From an uncultured Lachnospiraceae bacterium (GTDB taxonomy: Bacteria; Bacillota; Clostridia; Lachnospirales; Lachnospiraceae): a DNA stretch of 64,000 nt. Of this stretch, positions 1 to 8,287 are shown in pieces (the first letter of the stretch is position 1; every line of letters begins with the position of its first letter). Position numbers and translations under genes: made by a program. Location: positions 1-64,000 of the forward strand of contig ONNQ01000012.1 in the NCBI GenBank assembly GCA_900319245.1, in the 5' to 3' direction. Below the pieces are notes generated by a model, which saw nothing but the letters and a program-made list of their open reading frames with translations, ran no database searches and was not told where the DNA came from.

Positions 1-1
1 C

Positions 2-400
2 GGTCTCAAATACTATGTACAGAGGCTGCTGGAGATTTACAGAAGCCATAAGTGCCTGTATGAGATCGATGACGACTGGGCAGGCTTTGAGTGGATCAAT
101 GCCGACGATGCGGACAGAAGCATTTATTCCTTCTACCGCAAGTGCCCGTCCCAGAAGAAGAGTCTTCTGTTTGTTCTGAATATGACGCCTGTAAAGCGTG
201 AAGGATACAGAGTGGGCGTACCGGTTCGCAAACAGTACAAGCTTCTTCTCAACAGCACAGACCTGGTATTTGGCGGCGACGGTGAGACCAGCGTACCGGA
301 AGTACTAAGGGCGAAAAAGGGCGAATGTGATCGCAGAGATCAGTACATCGAGTTTGATCTTCCGGCCTATGGCGCATGTATCTTTGAGTTTTCTTTGTAA
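2..400 (+). CDS. glgB: 1,4-alpha-glucan branching enzyme, C-terminal part (5' end outside window)
   Basis: Partial gene; the frame is open from base 2 to the TAA at 398-400, giving the last 132 residues. The motif GFEWIN followed by RSIYSF and a later LFVLNMTP matches the C-terminal end of the GH13 barrel and the all-beta domain of GlgB, which makes alpha-1,6 branches in glycogen. The catalytic residues lie upstream and cannot be seen. The next gene starts 18 bases later, so the regulator may be co-transcribed. Identification rests on remembered family motifs, and other GH13 enzymes with the same C-domain are less likely. Confidence 0.8.
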   Translation, partial: GLKYYVQRLLEIYRSHKCLYEIDDDWAGFEWINADDADRSIYSFYRKCPSQKKSLLFVLNMTPVKREGYRVGVPVRKQYKLLLNSTDLVFGGDGETSVPEVLRAKKGECDRRDQYIEFDLPAYGACIFEFSL

Positions 401-418
401 AAAATAGGGTGGTGCGAA

Positions 419-802
419 ATGAAGAAAAGCCATGAGTCCGCAGAGGATTATTTAGAGAATATACTGATCCTTCGGGAGAGAAACGGGAACGTCAGATCCA
501 TTGATATCGTCAATGAGATGAATTATTCCAAACCCAGCATCAGCATTGCGATGAAGAAGCTTCGGTCAGAAGGGCTTGTCGAGATGGATCTGAACGGGTA
601 CATCACACTCACGGAAAGCGGCGAAGAGATCGCACAGAGAATCTATTCCCGCCACAAGCTTTTGGAGAAGGTACTGGTCGCGATCGGCGTCGACAGTGAG
701 ACGGCGTCGGAAGAGGCGTGCAGGATCGAACATGATATCAATGACGACACGTACAATAAGATCAATGCTTTTTACGAGAAGCATTTACGCTCGTCCAAGT
801 GA
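419..802 (+). CDS. DtxR/MntR-family metal-dependent transcriptional regulator
   Basis: 127 residues: an N-terminal winged helix (about 1-65, with the SADYLE-like start seen here as SAEDYLENI) and a helical metal-binding dimerisation domain (66-127). There is no C-terminal SH3-like domain, as in MntR. Probable ligands are visible: D10 and E13 as in MntR, H79 and E83, then C101, E104 and H105. The Cys at 101 matches the DtxR/IdeR position rather than the MntR Glu, so the site mixes Mn-type and Fe-type features. It probably represses metal uptake genes, but no metal transporter lies next to it. A weak Shine-Dalgarno (406-414) precedes the ATG. Confidence 0.85.
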   Translation: MKKSHESAEDYLENILILRERNGNVRSIDIVNEMNYSKPSISIAMKKLRSEGLVEMDLNGYITLTESGEEIAQRIYSRHKLLEKVLVAIGVDSETASEEACRIEHDINDDTYNKINAFYEKHLRSSK

Positions 803-817
803 TCAAAGGAGGAAATC

Positions 818-1435
818 GTGGGAACTATACTGAGAGTTCCGCATATGGAGCAGACGGATGAATGGCCCTGCGGGGACGAATGCCTGAGCGCAGTCATGCT
901 GCTGCGTTATCTGGGAATCCGAATCTCCATGAATGAGTTCGTTGACTTTTTCCTGCCGCAGGGGCAGATGCGCCGCAGGGAGGGACAGCTGACGGGGCCG
1001 GATCCGGAGACCGTATTCGCAGGCAGCCCCTATGAAAAGAATTCGTTTGGATGCTATCCAGAAGTCATGGTCAAGGCCCTCAACAGCTGTTTCGCGCAGA
1101 AGGGATTGCCGTATACGGCCGTAAACGCGACGGGCAAATCGACAGAAGAACTATTGAACGAGGGGATTTCGAAAGGCGTTCCGGTCCTGTACTGGGCGAG
1201 CGAAGGCATGAAACCGACGCATCCCGGCGTCAGCTGGACCTGCAAGGACGGCAAGACCGTGCGCTGGACAAACGGAGCGGAGTGCATGCTGTTAATTGGA
1301 AGCGACCCCAATGAACTGGTCTTTAACGATCCTGTGAAGCCGGAAGGCGCTGTCCGCTATTCCCGTATGACGGCGGTAAAGAGACATGCAGAGCTGGACA
1401 AACGGGCAGTGATCGTTAAAGTGAGTGGAAGATAG
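818..1435 (+). CDS. C39-like papain-fold protein, possibly inactive
   Basis: 205 residues with a GTG start placed by a strong AAAGGAGGA (805-813). The N-terminus carries the C39 signature C-G-x-x-C-L followed by a hydrophobic helix (C18 is the putative nucleophile). The C-terminal half has the matching strand pattern ending in F-N-D-P (LLIGSDP, about 157-163). In C39 and related proteases a catalytic His sits at the start of that strand; here the position appears to be E155 in AECMLLIG. The protein may therefore be a non-catalytic relative or use another His. No signal peptide and no ABC transporter fusion are seen, so it is probably cytoplasmic. Function unknown. Confidence 0.55.
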   Translation: MGTILRVPHMEQTDEWPCGDECLSAVMLLRYLGIRISMNEFVDFFLPQGQMRRREGQLTGPDPETVFAGSPYEKNSFGCYPEVMVKALNSCFAQKGLPYTAVNATGKSTEELLNEGISKGVPVLYWASEGMKPTHPGVSWTCKDGKTVRWTNGAECMLLIGSDPNELVFNDPVKPEGAVRYSRMTAVKRHAELDKRAVIVKVSGR

Positions 1436-1447
1436 CGCAGTTGTATC

Positions 1448-1480
1448 GTCTGCAGGCCATGATGGCCTGCAGACAGTTTT
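1448..1480 (+). terminator. Hairpin with short T-tail after the C39-like gene
   Basis: A perfect 13-bp inverted repeat (1448-1460 with 1462-1474) has a one-base centre and is followed by AGTTTT. The short T-run makes it a moderate intrinsic terminator or attenuator between the C39-like gene and the cyclophilin gene. Confidence 0.55.
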
Positions 1481-1492
1481 GAAAAGGAGCAG

Positions 1493-1978
1493 ATGAAAAT
1501 GATTCGGATTACAATGAAAGATGGAGGCATCATAGACCTGGAACTGGACAAGGCGGCGGCTCCGATTACAGTTGAGAATTTTGAGAAACTGGTAAAGGAC
1601 AAGTTTTATGACGGACTGATCTTCCACAGGATCATTCCCGGATTCATGATCCAGGGCGGCGATCCCGAGGGAACCGGAATGGGCGGTCCCGGCTGGCACA
1701 TCAAGGGCGAGTTTGCGGCTAATGGATGGAATAATCCGATCAGTCACACACGCGGCGTGATCAGCATGGCCCGCGCGCAGGATCCCAACAGCGCAGGAAG
1801 CCAGTTCTTTATCATGCATGCGGACGCGGATTATCTGGATGGCCAGTATGCGGCTTTTGGCAGAGTTGTGAGCGGTATGGACGTTGTCGATCAGATTGCA
1901 AGCGTTCCCACCAGCAGATGGAACAACAGGCCTTATGAAGACCAAGTCATTGACACGATCCGTATTGTGGAAGACTAA
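1493..1978 (+). CDS. Cyclophilin-type peptidyl-prolyl cis-trans isomerase
   Basis: 161 residues, the normal length for a single-domain cytoplasmic cyclophilin. Active-site motifs are intact: FHRIIPGFMIQGGDP (catalytic Arg in FHR) and SQFFI. It catalyses prolyl isomerisation during protein folding. The start ATG at 1493 follows AAAAGGAG (1482-1489); a second ATG two codons later is also possible. There is no signal peptide. A strong terminator follows, so the gene closes a transcription unit. Confidence 0.92.
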   Translation: MKMIRITMKDGGIIDLELDKAAAPITVENFEKLVKDKFYDGLIFHRIIPGFMIQGGDPEGTGMGGPGWHIKGEFAANGWNNPISHTRGVISMARAQDPNSAGSQFFIMHADADYLDGQYAAFGRVVSGMDVVDQIASVPTSRWNNRPYEDQVIDTIRIVED

Positions 1979-1995
1979 ATGCAGAAACGTATATA

Positions 1996-2027
1996 CTCCC
2001 GTGAGGACACTCACGGGAGCTTTTTTT
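1996..2027 (+). terminator. Rho-independent terminator after the cyclophilin gene
   Basis: Perfect 10-bp stem (1996-2005 with 2010-2019), 4-base loop, then a run of seven T (2021-2027). Confidence 0.9.
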
Positions 2028-2100
2028 CGCATGCCGTTGCAGACAGACCATCTGTCGGCATGTTTTGGCGCGCCTTCACATTATTTTAATAATTTGGCGC

Positions 2101-2129
2101 TTTACTTGTTACTGACAACTGACTATAAT
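2101..2129 (+). promoter_or_regulatory. SigA-type promoter of the two-adaptor ABC export operon
   Basis: TTTACT (2101-2106), 17-base spacer, perfect TATAAT (2124-2129), placed 63 bases before the first adaptor start. This is the only good promoter seen before 8.2 kb, so the four export genes are probably one transcript. Confidence 0.7.
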
Positions 2130-2191
2130 GAGAAGTAAGAATTCATCCGATACGTATGAATGCTTACACAAAGAACGGAGTGCAAATAAAC

Positions 2192-3583
2192 ATGAGTGAG
2201 ATTTGGTCAAAATATAAAAAGTGGATTCTTGCAGCAGCTGTTGTCGTGCTTCTCGCAGCAGCTGTCATTTTCGTGCGTTCCCGCAGAGGAGACAGCGGCA
2301 CAGACGACGTCGCTTATGTGGAGACGGTTGCCAACCTGACCGGACAGAACGCGTCGCTTGGCATGGTCAACCGCTTTGCCGGCGTTGTGGAACCGCAGGG
2401 GACCTGGTCCGTGGCCAAGAACAGTGAAGTGGATATCGACGAAATCCATGTGTCTGAAGGCGACGAGGTAGAGGAGGGCGACGTTCTCTTTACCTATAGT
2501 ACGGACAAGTATGAAGAGGATCTGCAGCAGGCTGAAATTGATCTGGAAAGGCTGCATAATGAGTACCAGAGCGCAGAGGAAACCATTGCGCAGCTGGAGA
2601 AGGAGAAGCGGAGCGCATCTTCGTCGGAACAGGCCAATTATACAATTCAGATCAAGGAGCAGAATCTCTCTCTCAAGGACAAGGAACTGGACATTCAGAT
2701 CAAAGAGGCAGAGATCGAAAAGCTGAAAAGCAATATTGACAATGCAGAAGTCAAGAGCGGGATCAGCGGCGTCGTCAAGAAGATCAACGATGGAAGCAGT
2801 TCCGATGACAACAGTGACAGCAATGATTTCATCACGGTCATGAAGGTCGGCAATTACCGGATCAAGGGGACGGTCAACGAACAGAATATCGGCGAGCTTT
2901 ACGTGGACGCCGACGTGCTGGTCCACTCCAGGGTCGATGACAGGACCTGGAAAGGAAAAGTATCCAAGATCGATACAGAGAATCCGGAGAGCGCCGGAAG
3001 CGGTATGTATGGATATGGCGGTGGAGATAACTCCTCCCGCAGCTCCAATTATCCCTTCTATGTAGAACTGGAAAAGAGCGACGGTCTGATCATGGGTCAG
3101 CACGTCTATGTGGAGCCCGATCTTGGTCAGGAAAATGAAGAGGAAGCCGGAAGTATCTGGATTGGAAGCTTCATGGTGGACCAGAGCGATCCGTCCCATC
3201 CATTTGTTTGGAAGGACGTCAATGGAAGACTCAAACAGCAGGAAGTGACAATTGGCGAGACCCGCGATGAAATAGGAAAAGTCAAGATCACGGATGGCTT
3301 GTCGCTGGAAGATTCGATCTGCATGCCGGACGAGAGCCTCAAGGAGGGGATGAAGACCCTGCCAATGAGCGAAAAACCGGCAGAGGAAGCGGTGGATGAC
3401 GAGGACCAGCAAGCAGGGACAGAAGAAGGATTCGAAGGCGAAGGCTTTGAAGGAGAAGGATTCGAGGAAGAAGGATTCGAAGGCGAAGGAATGGAGGATG
3501 CAGAATCCGCAGGCGAAGGATTCGGCGCTGTGGAAGAAGGAATGGAAAACGGCGCCGGTGTTGGACTGGAGTCCGGAGAATGA
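2192..3583 (+). CDS. ABC efflux membrane-fusion (MacA/HlyD-like) adaptor with acidic tail
   Basis: 463 residues from the ATG at 2192, which has a GGAG 11 bases upstream; an in-frame ATG at 2156 lacks one. One N-terminal membrane anchor (about 8-28) is followed by a lipoyl/barrel-sandwich half, a helical hairpin (about 110-190, E/K/Q-rich coiled coil), the second lipoyl half (SGISGVVKKI) and a beta-barrel. Such adaptors link an ABC permease to the outside and stimulate its ATPase. The last 70 residues are a low-complexity acidic tail built from repeated E-G-F-E-G units (about 3426-3495). The stop overlaps the next start (ATGA, 3580-3583), indicating translational coupling. Confidence 0.85.
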   Translation: MSEIWSKYKKWILAAAVVVLLAAAVIFVRSRRGDSGTDDVAYVETVANLTGQNASLGMVNRFAGVVEPQGTWSVAKNSEVDIDEIHVSEGDEVEEGDVLFTYSTDKYEEDLQQAEIDLERLHNEYQSAEETIAQLEKEKRSASSSEQANYTIQIKEQNLSLKDKELDIQIKEAEIEKLKSNIDNAEVKSGISGVVKKINDGSSSDDNSDSNDFITVMKVGNYRIKGTVNEQNIGELYVDADVLVHSRVDDRTWKGKVSKIDTENPESAGSGMYGYGGGDNSSRSSNYPFYVELEKSDGLIMGQHVYVEPDLGQENEEEAGSIWIGSFMVDQSDPSHPFVWKDVNGRLKQQEVTIGETRDEIGKVKITDGLSLEDSICMPDESLKEGMKTLPMSEKPAEEAVDDEDQQAGTEEGFEGEGFEGEGFEEEGFEGEGMEDAESAGEGFGAVEEGMENGAGVGLESGE

Positions 3584-4275
3584 GCATGAGAAAGATTGTA
3601 GAATGCAGGGACGTCTGCAAGACCTATTTACAGGGAAAAATTGAGATCCCGGCATTAAAAAATGTGAATTTCACAGTGTGTGAGGGCGATTATACGGCCA
3701 TTATAGGACCTTCCGGCTCCGGCAAGTCGACGCTGATGAATTTGATCGGCTGTCTGGATACGCCTACAAGCGGAAGTCTTCGGATCGACGGAAGAGAGAT
3801 CGAGACCCTTTCGGCCAATGAGCTGGCGGATCTGCGGCTTGAGAAGATTGGATTTGTTTTCCAGAACTTCCAGCTTCTGGGCGGGCAGACAGCACTGGAA
3901 AATGTGGAGCTGCCCCTGACCTACGCCAATATACCCAGAAAGCAGCGCAGAGAACGGGCCGAAGAAGCCCTGACCAGGGTGGGACTTCATGACAGAATGG
4001 ACTTTTTGCCCAATCAGCTGTCAGGTGGTCAGAAACAAAGAGTCGCCATTGCGAGAGCGCTGGTCAATCATCCCAGCATCGTGCTGGCGGATGAGCCTAC
4101 CGGCGCCCTGGATTCCAAATCCGGCGCCCAGGTCATGGACCTGTTTGAAGAACTCAATCGGGAAGGTGTCACGGTACTGATCATTACCCATGACAATGGG
4201 ATCGCGTCGCGAGCCAGAAACAAAGTGGAGATCCGCGACGGTGAGTTGGGTCACCTTGAGGAGAACGGAAAGTGA
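3580..4275 (+). CDS. ABC transporter ATP-binding protein (MacB/LolD type)
   Basis: 231 residues, a complete nucleotide-binding domain: Walker A GPSGSGKST, Q-loop FVFQNF, signature LSGGQKQR, Walker B IVLADEPTGALD and the switch His in ITHD. The GALDSKSG segment is typical of the MacB/LolD/FtsE group that pairs with four-TM permeases. It powers the permease encoded at 6885-8147. It overlaps both neighbours by 4 bases (ATGA before, GTGA after), so the three proteins are probably made in fixed ratio. Confidence 0.93.
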   Translation: MSMRKIVECRDVCKTYLQGKIEIPALKNVNFTVCEGDYTAIIGPSGSGKSTLMNLIGCLDTPTSGSLRIDGREIETLSANELADLRLEKIGFVFQNFQLLGGQTALENVELPLTYANIPRKQRRERAEEALTRVGLHDRMDFLPNQLSGGQKQRVAIARALVNHPSIVLADEPTGALDSKSGAQVMDLFEELNREGVTVLIITHDNGIASRARNKVEIRDGELGHLEENGK

Positions 4276-6806
4276 AGAAACTGATCGAAAACAACAAAAA
4301 GATCACCGCTGCGGTGCTTGCGCTGATCCTGGGCGTCGCAGCCGTCATAGGCATTGTTGCTGCAGTGCGTGCGACAACGTCCTCTACCGTCATGGTCGTC
4401 AGAGCCTCTGAACTGAATTACGGAGAGTATCTGGATTGGCAAAATAGTGTGGCCGGCATGATCACTACAGACGCGGAGCAGGACGTCTATCTTTCTGATA
4501 CGGAAGTGATCGAGGAAGTACTGGTCACCGAGGGACAATCCGTCCACAAGGGCGACGTGCTCATGCGCTATGACACGACCAGCACGAAGCTGAGTCTGGA
4601 AAAAGAAAAGATCAATTATGAAAAGCTTCTTCTGGAAGTCCAGGTGGCGGAGGAAAACCTTCGCAAGCTGAATGCGAAATCCCCGATCTCGGATGGAGGA
4701 TTTGGCGTGATTGATGATTTTGGCGAATTTGACCCGGTGGAACAGATGGAGAAAGCGACTGTCTATGAGAAAGTTCTCAAGGCGGATGCGAAGCCGGTCA
4801 ACGATGATCCCGAAGATGAGACGCTGGGGACAGAGGGATTTCCTTACGTGTTCCTGTGTAAAGGCGATTCCGTCACGATCACCAAAGATTTTATTAAAAA
4901 GTGGCAGAAAAAGGCGAAGAAGCAGAATGTCAAACACCTCTACATTGCGCTGGAAACCAGAGATAAGGGGATGAATCTCCTGAAATCATGGATCAGCGAC
5001 GTCATGCGCATGGATCCCCGCTATGACATCGACGTAGATCTCACGACCGGTAAGACGAGCTATGCGGCGATGAACGATCCTGCGGAAATGGCCAAGCTCC
5101 TTAGAAAGATCCTGAAAGAGGTGCCGGAGGATGAGCGCGGGCATTGGCTGGCCGTTCTCATCGACAAGCTGATGGTCACAACGGAGAAAGAGGAAAAACG
5201 TACGGAGCGGGGAGAACTACTCGCTTCGATGATCAATGAACTCAGTAAAGAAGACCAGGAAGAACTCTCTGCAGCGGCAGCGCGTATGGATGAAGAGACG
5301 CTGGCCATTGTATTCAGGAGTCTTTCGGAGGCGCTGACATCGGAAACACTGGAAAAAGTGGATGAGGAGGCGACGGCTGCATTCCTGACAGTGCTTCTTT
5401 CTAATATGACAGAGCAGCAGGTGCAGGCGATCGATGCCGAACACATCGCGTCGCTGATCGGAAAACTCTCTGCGGAGCAGGTCAATGCGATCGGAACCGA
5501 CGTGCTCGGTGAGATTGTCTTGAAGCTGAACGAGGAACAGCTTCGTGTCTTCATGCAGAAGCTTCTTGCGGCCAGAGGCGAAGAATTGACGGATGTGCTG
5601 CAGGAGTATCTTGATTCACACCCCAAGCAGGATCCCGATGATCCCGGAACGGGAGGAGACGGACAAGGCGAGGGCAGCGGTCAGGGCCAGCAGGGCGGCA
5701 GCGCCGGCCAGGAGACGGGCGGAAGCGGCCAGGGCCAGCAGGGCGGAAACGGCGACGCGGGGACATCCGGCAGCGGTGGCACCCAGCAGGGCGGCACCGG
5801 TCAGGAAACCGGCGGCAATGCGGGCACGGAAAACGGAAGCGAAGGCCAGGACAGTGGAAGCGGACCGGAACAGGAGACCGGCGGAAACGAAGGCCAGAGC
5901 ACTGGCGGAAATGAGGAGAGCGGCGCACAGAATCCGGATGCCGGCAGCCAGACAAATGGCGCGGACGGCAACAACCAGGAAGCCGGAGAGCAAACACCTT
6001 CGACGGCGCCCAGTCCTGCAGATGACAAGAAGACAGGCGCGGGAACGCTGCTTTCTGATGATATGGAGTATACGAGTGAAGAACTCGAAGAGGCGAAGCG
6101 TGAAGCCAGAGACGAACTGCGGGATCTCAAACTCAGTATCAGAGAATCGCAGATCAAGATCACCAAAGGAGAGAATGCGCTGGATCAAGGCGTTGTGACG
6201 GCCAATATGGACGGCGTGATCAAGACAGCCCATGATCCCCAGTCACCGCCGACAGACGGAAGTGCGTTTCTGGTTCTGTCGGGCTCCGAGGGACTCTTTG
6301 TCAGGAGCGGAATTAAGGAGAGCAAGCTGGGAACGATCAAGGAAGGCGACAAGGTACTGGTCACCTCCTGGCAGACAGGAGGCCAGTATGAAGCGGAGAT
6401 CAAGAATATTTCGCCCTATCCGGACACGACCGGTATGTTTGATGACAATTCCGAGACTTATTATCCCTTTACAGCCAGTATTTTGGACAACGGTTCAGAA
6501 ATCGAAAATGGCGAGTGGGTAGAAGTCTCTTATGTGACAAGCGCGCAGTCGGATAGCGGCAGCGCAGCGGCGATGACCATTGCGAAGGCCTTTGTTCGCG
6601 AAGAGGGCAACCGGAAATATGTCTACAAGAGGGGAGACAACAATAAGCTTACCAAGCAGTATATTGAGACCGGTAATCTCAGTGATAGCGGCTACGAAGT
6701 GCTCTCCGGTTTAAGCGATACAGATTGGATCGCCTTCCCTTATGGCAAGAATGTCAAGGAAGGGGCCAGGACCAGAGAAGGCTCTGTCTCTGAGCTATAT
6801 GAATAA
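4272..6806 (+). CDS. Second adaptor-like protein with a large insertion and a Gly/Gln-rich linker
   Basis: 844 residues, GTG start overlapping the ATPase stop. The membrane anchor is about 10-32. Residues about 70-140 form a lipoyl half and the first arm of a helical hairpin, and residues about 600-760 form the second arm (EELEEAKREA), the second lipoyl half (VVTANMDGVIKT) and a beta-barrel. Normal adaptors have 350-450 residues; here about 450 extra residues sit inside the hairpin. The insert is an alpha-helical segment (about 150-455, with repeats resembling MgtE-type or armadillo-like helices) and a 140-residue linker dominated by G, Q, S and E (5640-6010). The role of the insert is unknown. 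It probably works with the permease just downstream. Confidence 0.75.
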   Translation: MKKLIENNKKITAAVLALILGVAAVIGIVAAVRATTSSTVMVVRASELNYGEYLDWQNSVAGMITTDAEQDVYLSDTEVIEEVLVTEGQSVHKGDVLMRYDTTSTKLSLEKEKINYEKLLLEVQVAEENLRKLNAKSPISDGGFGVIDDFGEFDPVEQMEKATVYEKVLKADAKPVNDDPEDETLGTEGFPYVFLCKGDSVTITKDFIKKWQKKAKKQNVKHLYIALETRDKGMNLLKSWISDVMRMDPRYDIDVDLTTGKTSYAAMNDPAEMAKLLRKILKEVPEDERGHWLAVLIDKLMVTTEKEEKRTERGELLASMINELSKEDQEELSAAAARMDEETLAIVFRSLSEALTSETLEKVDEEATAAFLTVLLSNMTEQQVQAIDAEHIASLIGKLSAEQVNAIGTDVLGEIVLKLNEEQLRVFMQKLLAARGEELTDVLQEYLDSHPKQDPDDPGTGGDGQGEGSGQGQQGGSAGQETGGSGQGQQGGNGDAGTSGSGGTQQGGTGQETGGNAGTENGSEGQDSGSGPEQETGGNEGQSTGGNEESGAQNPDAGSQTNGADGNNQEAGEQTPSTAPSPADDKKTGAGTLLSDDMEYTSEELEEAKREARDELRDLKLSIRESQIKITKGENALDQGVVTANMDGVIKTAHDPQSPPTDGSAFLVLSGSEGLFVRSGIKESKLGTIKEGDKVLVTSWQTGGQYEAEIKNISPYPDTTGMFDDNSETYYPFTASILDNGSEIENGEWVEVSYVTSAQSDSGSAAAMTIAKAFVREEGNRKYVYKRGDNNKLTKQYIETGNLSDSGYEVLSGLSDTDWIAFPYGKNVKEGARTREGSVSELYE

Positions 6807-6884
6807 GCTGGCGCGGCGGCGTCAAAATATGGAGTTGACGCACGTCTATGCACACAGGATGCCGACATGGAGGAATAGTAAACA

Positions 6885-8147
6885 ATGAGTGAAAATATCA
6901 GGCTCGCGCTGAAAGGAATCTGGTCCCACAGGTTGCGCTCCTTTCTTACCATGCTGGGCGTGATCATAGGAATTGCATCGATCATTGCAATTGTCTCCAC
7001 CATCAAGGGGACCAATGAACAGATCATGCATAACCTGATCGGTGCGGGCAACAACAACGTGACAGTCTCGCTCAGACAAGGAGATTCTGAATACTGGATG
7101 GACGCAGGCGTTCCCAGCAATGTGATCCCTGTCACAGAATCGCAGAAAAAAGAGATTATGGAACTGGATTCTGTGGAGGACGCTTCTTTTTACCTCAAGA
7201 GAAGCTATGCGGAGAATATCAGCGCAGGCAGCAATTCGCTATCGGGCGGCAGTCTGTTCGGGATTGATGCCCATTATCTGTCGACAGTCGGATATATAGC
7301 CTATAAGGGAAGAAGTTTTATAGAAGAGGACTATCGCACATTTCACAAAGTGGCGCTCCTGGACGAGAAAGCGGCCAACCTGCTTTTTGCGGATGCGGAG
7401 CCTGTCGGACGCGTCGTTGAGATCAAGGGAGAGCCCTTCACCGTCGTTGGTCTGATCAAGAAATCGGATCACTTCCAGCCCGTCATCGAGTCGATCAGTG
7501 ATTATGAGACCTATAACCGGGAAGAGTACGGCATGGTCCTCATTCCGGATGCGGACTGGCCGATCATCTATAACTATGATGAACCGCAGAACTGCGTATG
7601 CAGAGCTGTCTCCACTGAAAAGATGAGCGAAATGGGCAAAGCGGTGGAGAAGATCATGAAAAAGTCAGTGGCCGGCACGTCTGGGGAAGGAGAGGACGTC
7701 GTTACATACAAGGCCGAGGACCTTCTGGAAAAAGCACGGAACAAACAGGAGCTGGCCAACAGTACCAATAGTTTGCTGATCTGGATCGCCAGTATCGCGC
7801 TTTTGGTCGGCGGGATCGGCGTCATGAACATCATGCTGGTATCTGTGACGGAGAGAACCAATGAGATCGGCCTCAAAAAGGCGCTCGGTGCCAGAAACAA
7901 CCGCATTTTGGCGCAGTTTCTCACAGAAGCCGTTGTGCTCACAAGTCTCGGCGGCGTGATAGGCGTGATCTCGGGCATTATTTTGGCAGAAGTGATTTCC
8001 CATGCGGCGGGGACGCCTGTTGCGATCAGCATCCCGGCGATCATCCTGAGCGTTCTGTTCTCTATGGCCATCGGCGTGATCTTCGGCTTTTTGCCGTCTG
8101 TGCAGGCCGCCAATCTCAACCCGATCGATGCGCTGCGTAGAGAATAG
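6885..8147 (+). CDS. ABC transporter permease, MacB/FtsX family
   Basis: 420 residues. TM1 lies near the N-terminus (RSFLTMLGVIIGIASIIAIV, about 18-38), then a large extracytoplasmic MacB-type domain (about 45-285), then three TM helices (about 292-315, 340-372, 378-405), ending in NPIDALRRE. This layout (one TM, big outside loop, three TM) defines the family that uses mechanical transmission to push peptides or small molecules out. It has an ATG start with a weak ribosome site (GGAGGAAT). It sits 78 bases after the second adaptor with no terminator between, so it closes the operon. Confidence 0.92.
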   Translation: MSENIRLALKGIWSHRLRSFLTMLGVIIGIASIIAIVSTIKGTNEQIMHNLIGAGNNNVTVSLRQGDSEYWMDAGVPSNVIPVTESQKKEIMELDSVEDASFYLKRSYAENISAGSNSLSGGSLFGIDAHYLSTVGYIAYKGRSFIEEDYRTFHKVALLDEKAANLLFADAEPVGRVVEIKGEPFTVVGLIKKSDHFQPVIESISDYETYNREEYGMVLIPDADWPIIYNYDEPQNCVCRAVSTEKMSEMGKAVEKIMKKSVAGTSGEGEDVVTYKAEDLLEKARNKQELANSTNSLLIWIASIALLVGGIGVMNIMLVSVTERTNEIGLKKALGARNNRILAQFLTEAVVLTSLGGVIGVISGIILAEVISHAAGTPVAISIPAIILSVLFSMAIGVIFGFLPSVQAANLNPIDALRRE

Positions 8148-8232
8148 CCCCAAGTGGCGACGCGAGGATGCGCAGATACGAATACAAGAATAGAAGAATA
8201 GAAAGCGTTTTGAATTCTCCATTTCGGGCATA

Positions 8233-8261
8233 AAAAAATCCCCCGGAATGGAGGATTTTTT
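8233..8261. terminator. Bidirectional terminator between the ABC operon and metF
   Basis: A-rich left arm (8233-8244) pairs with a T-rich right arm (8250-8261), with one C-A mismatch and a 5-base loop. The T-tract on one strand and A-tract on the other let it serve both converging genes. Confidence 0.75.
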
Positions 8262-8287
8262 ATCTTTGAGGGAGACCCGCTTTGCAT

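Noticed and set aside
2207..3655. 482-residue open frame on the - strand
   Set aside because: Antisense shadow of the first adaptor gene.
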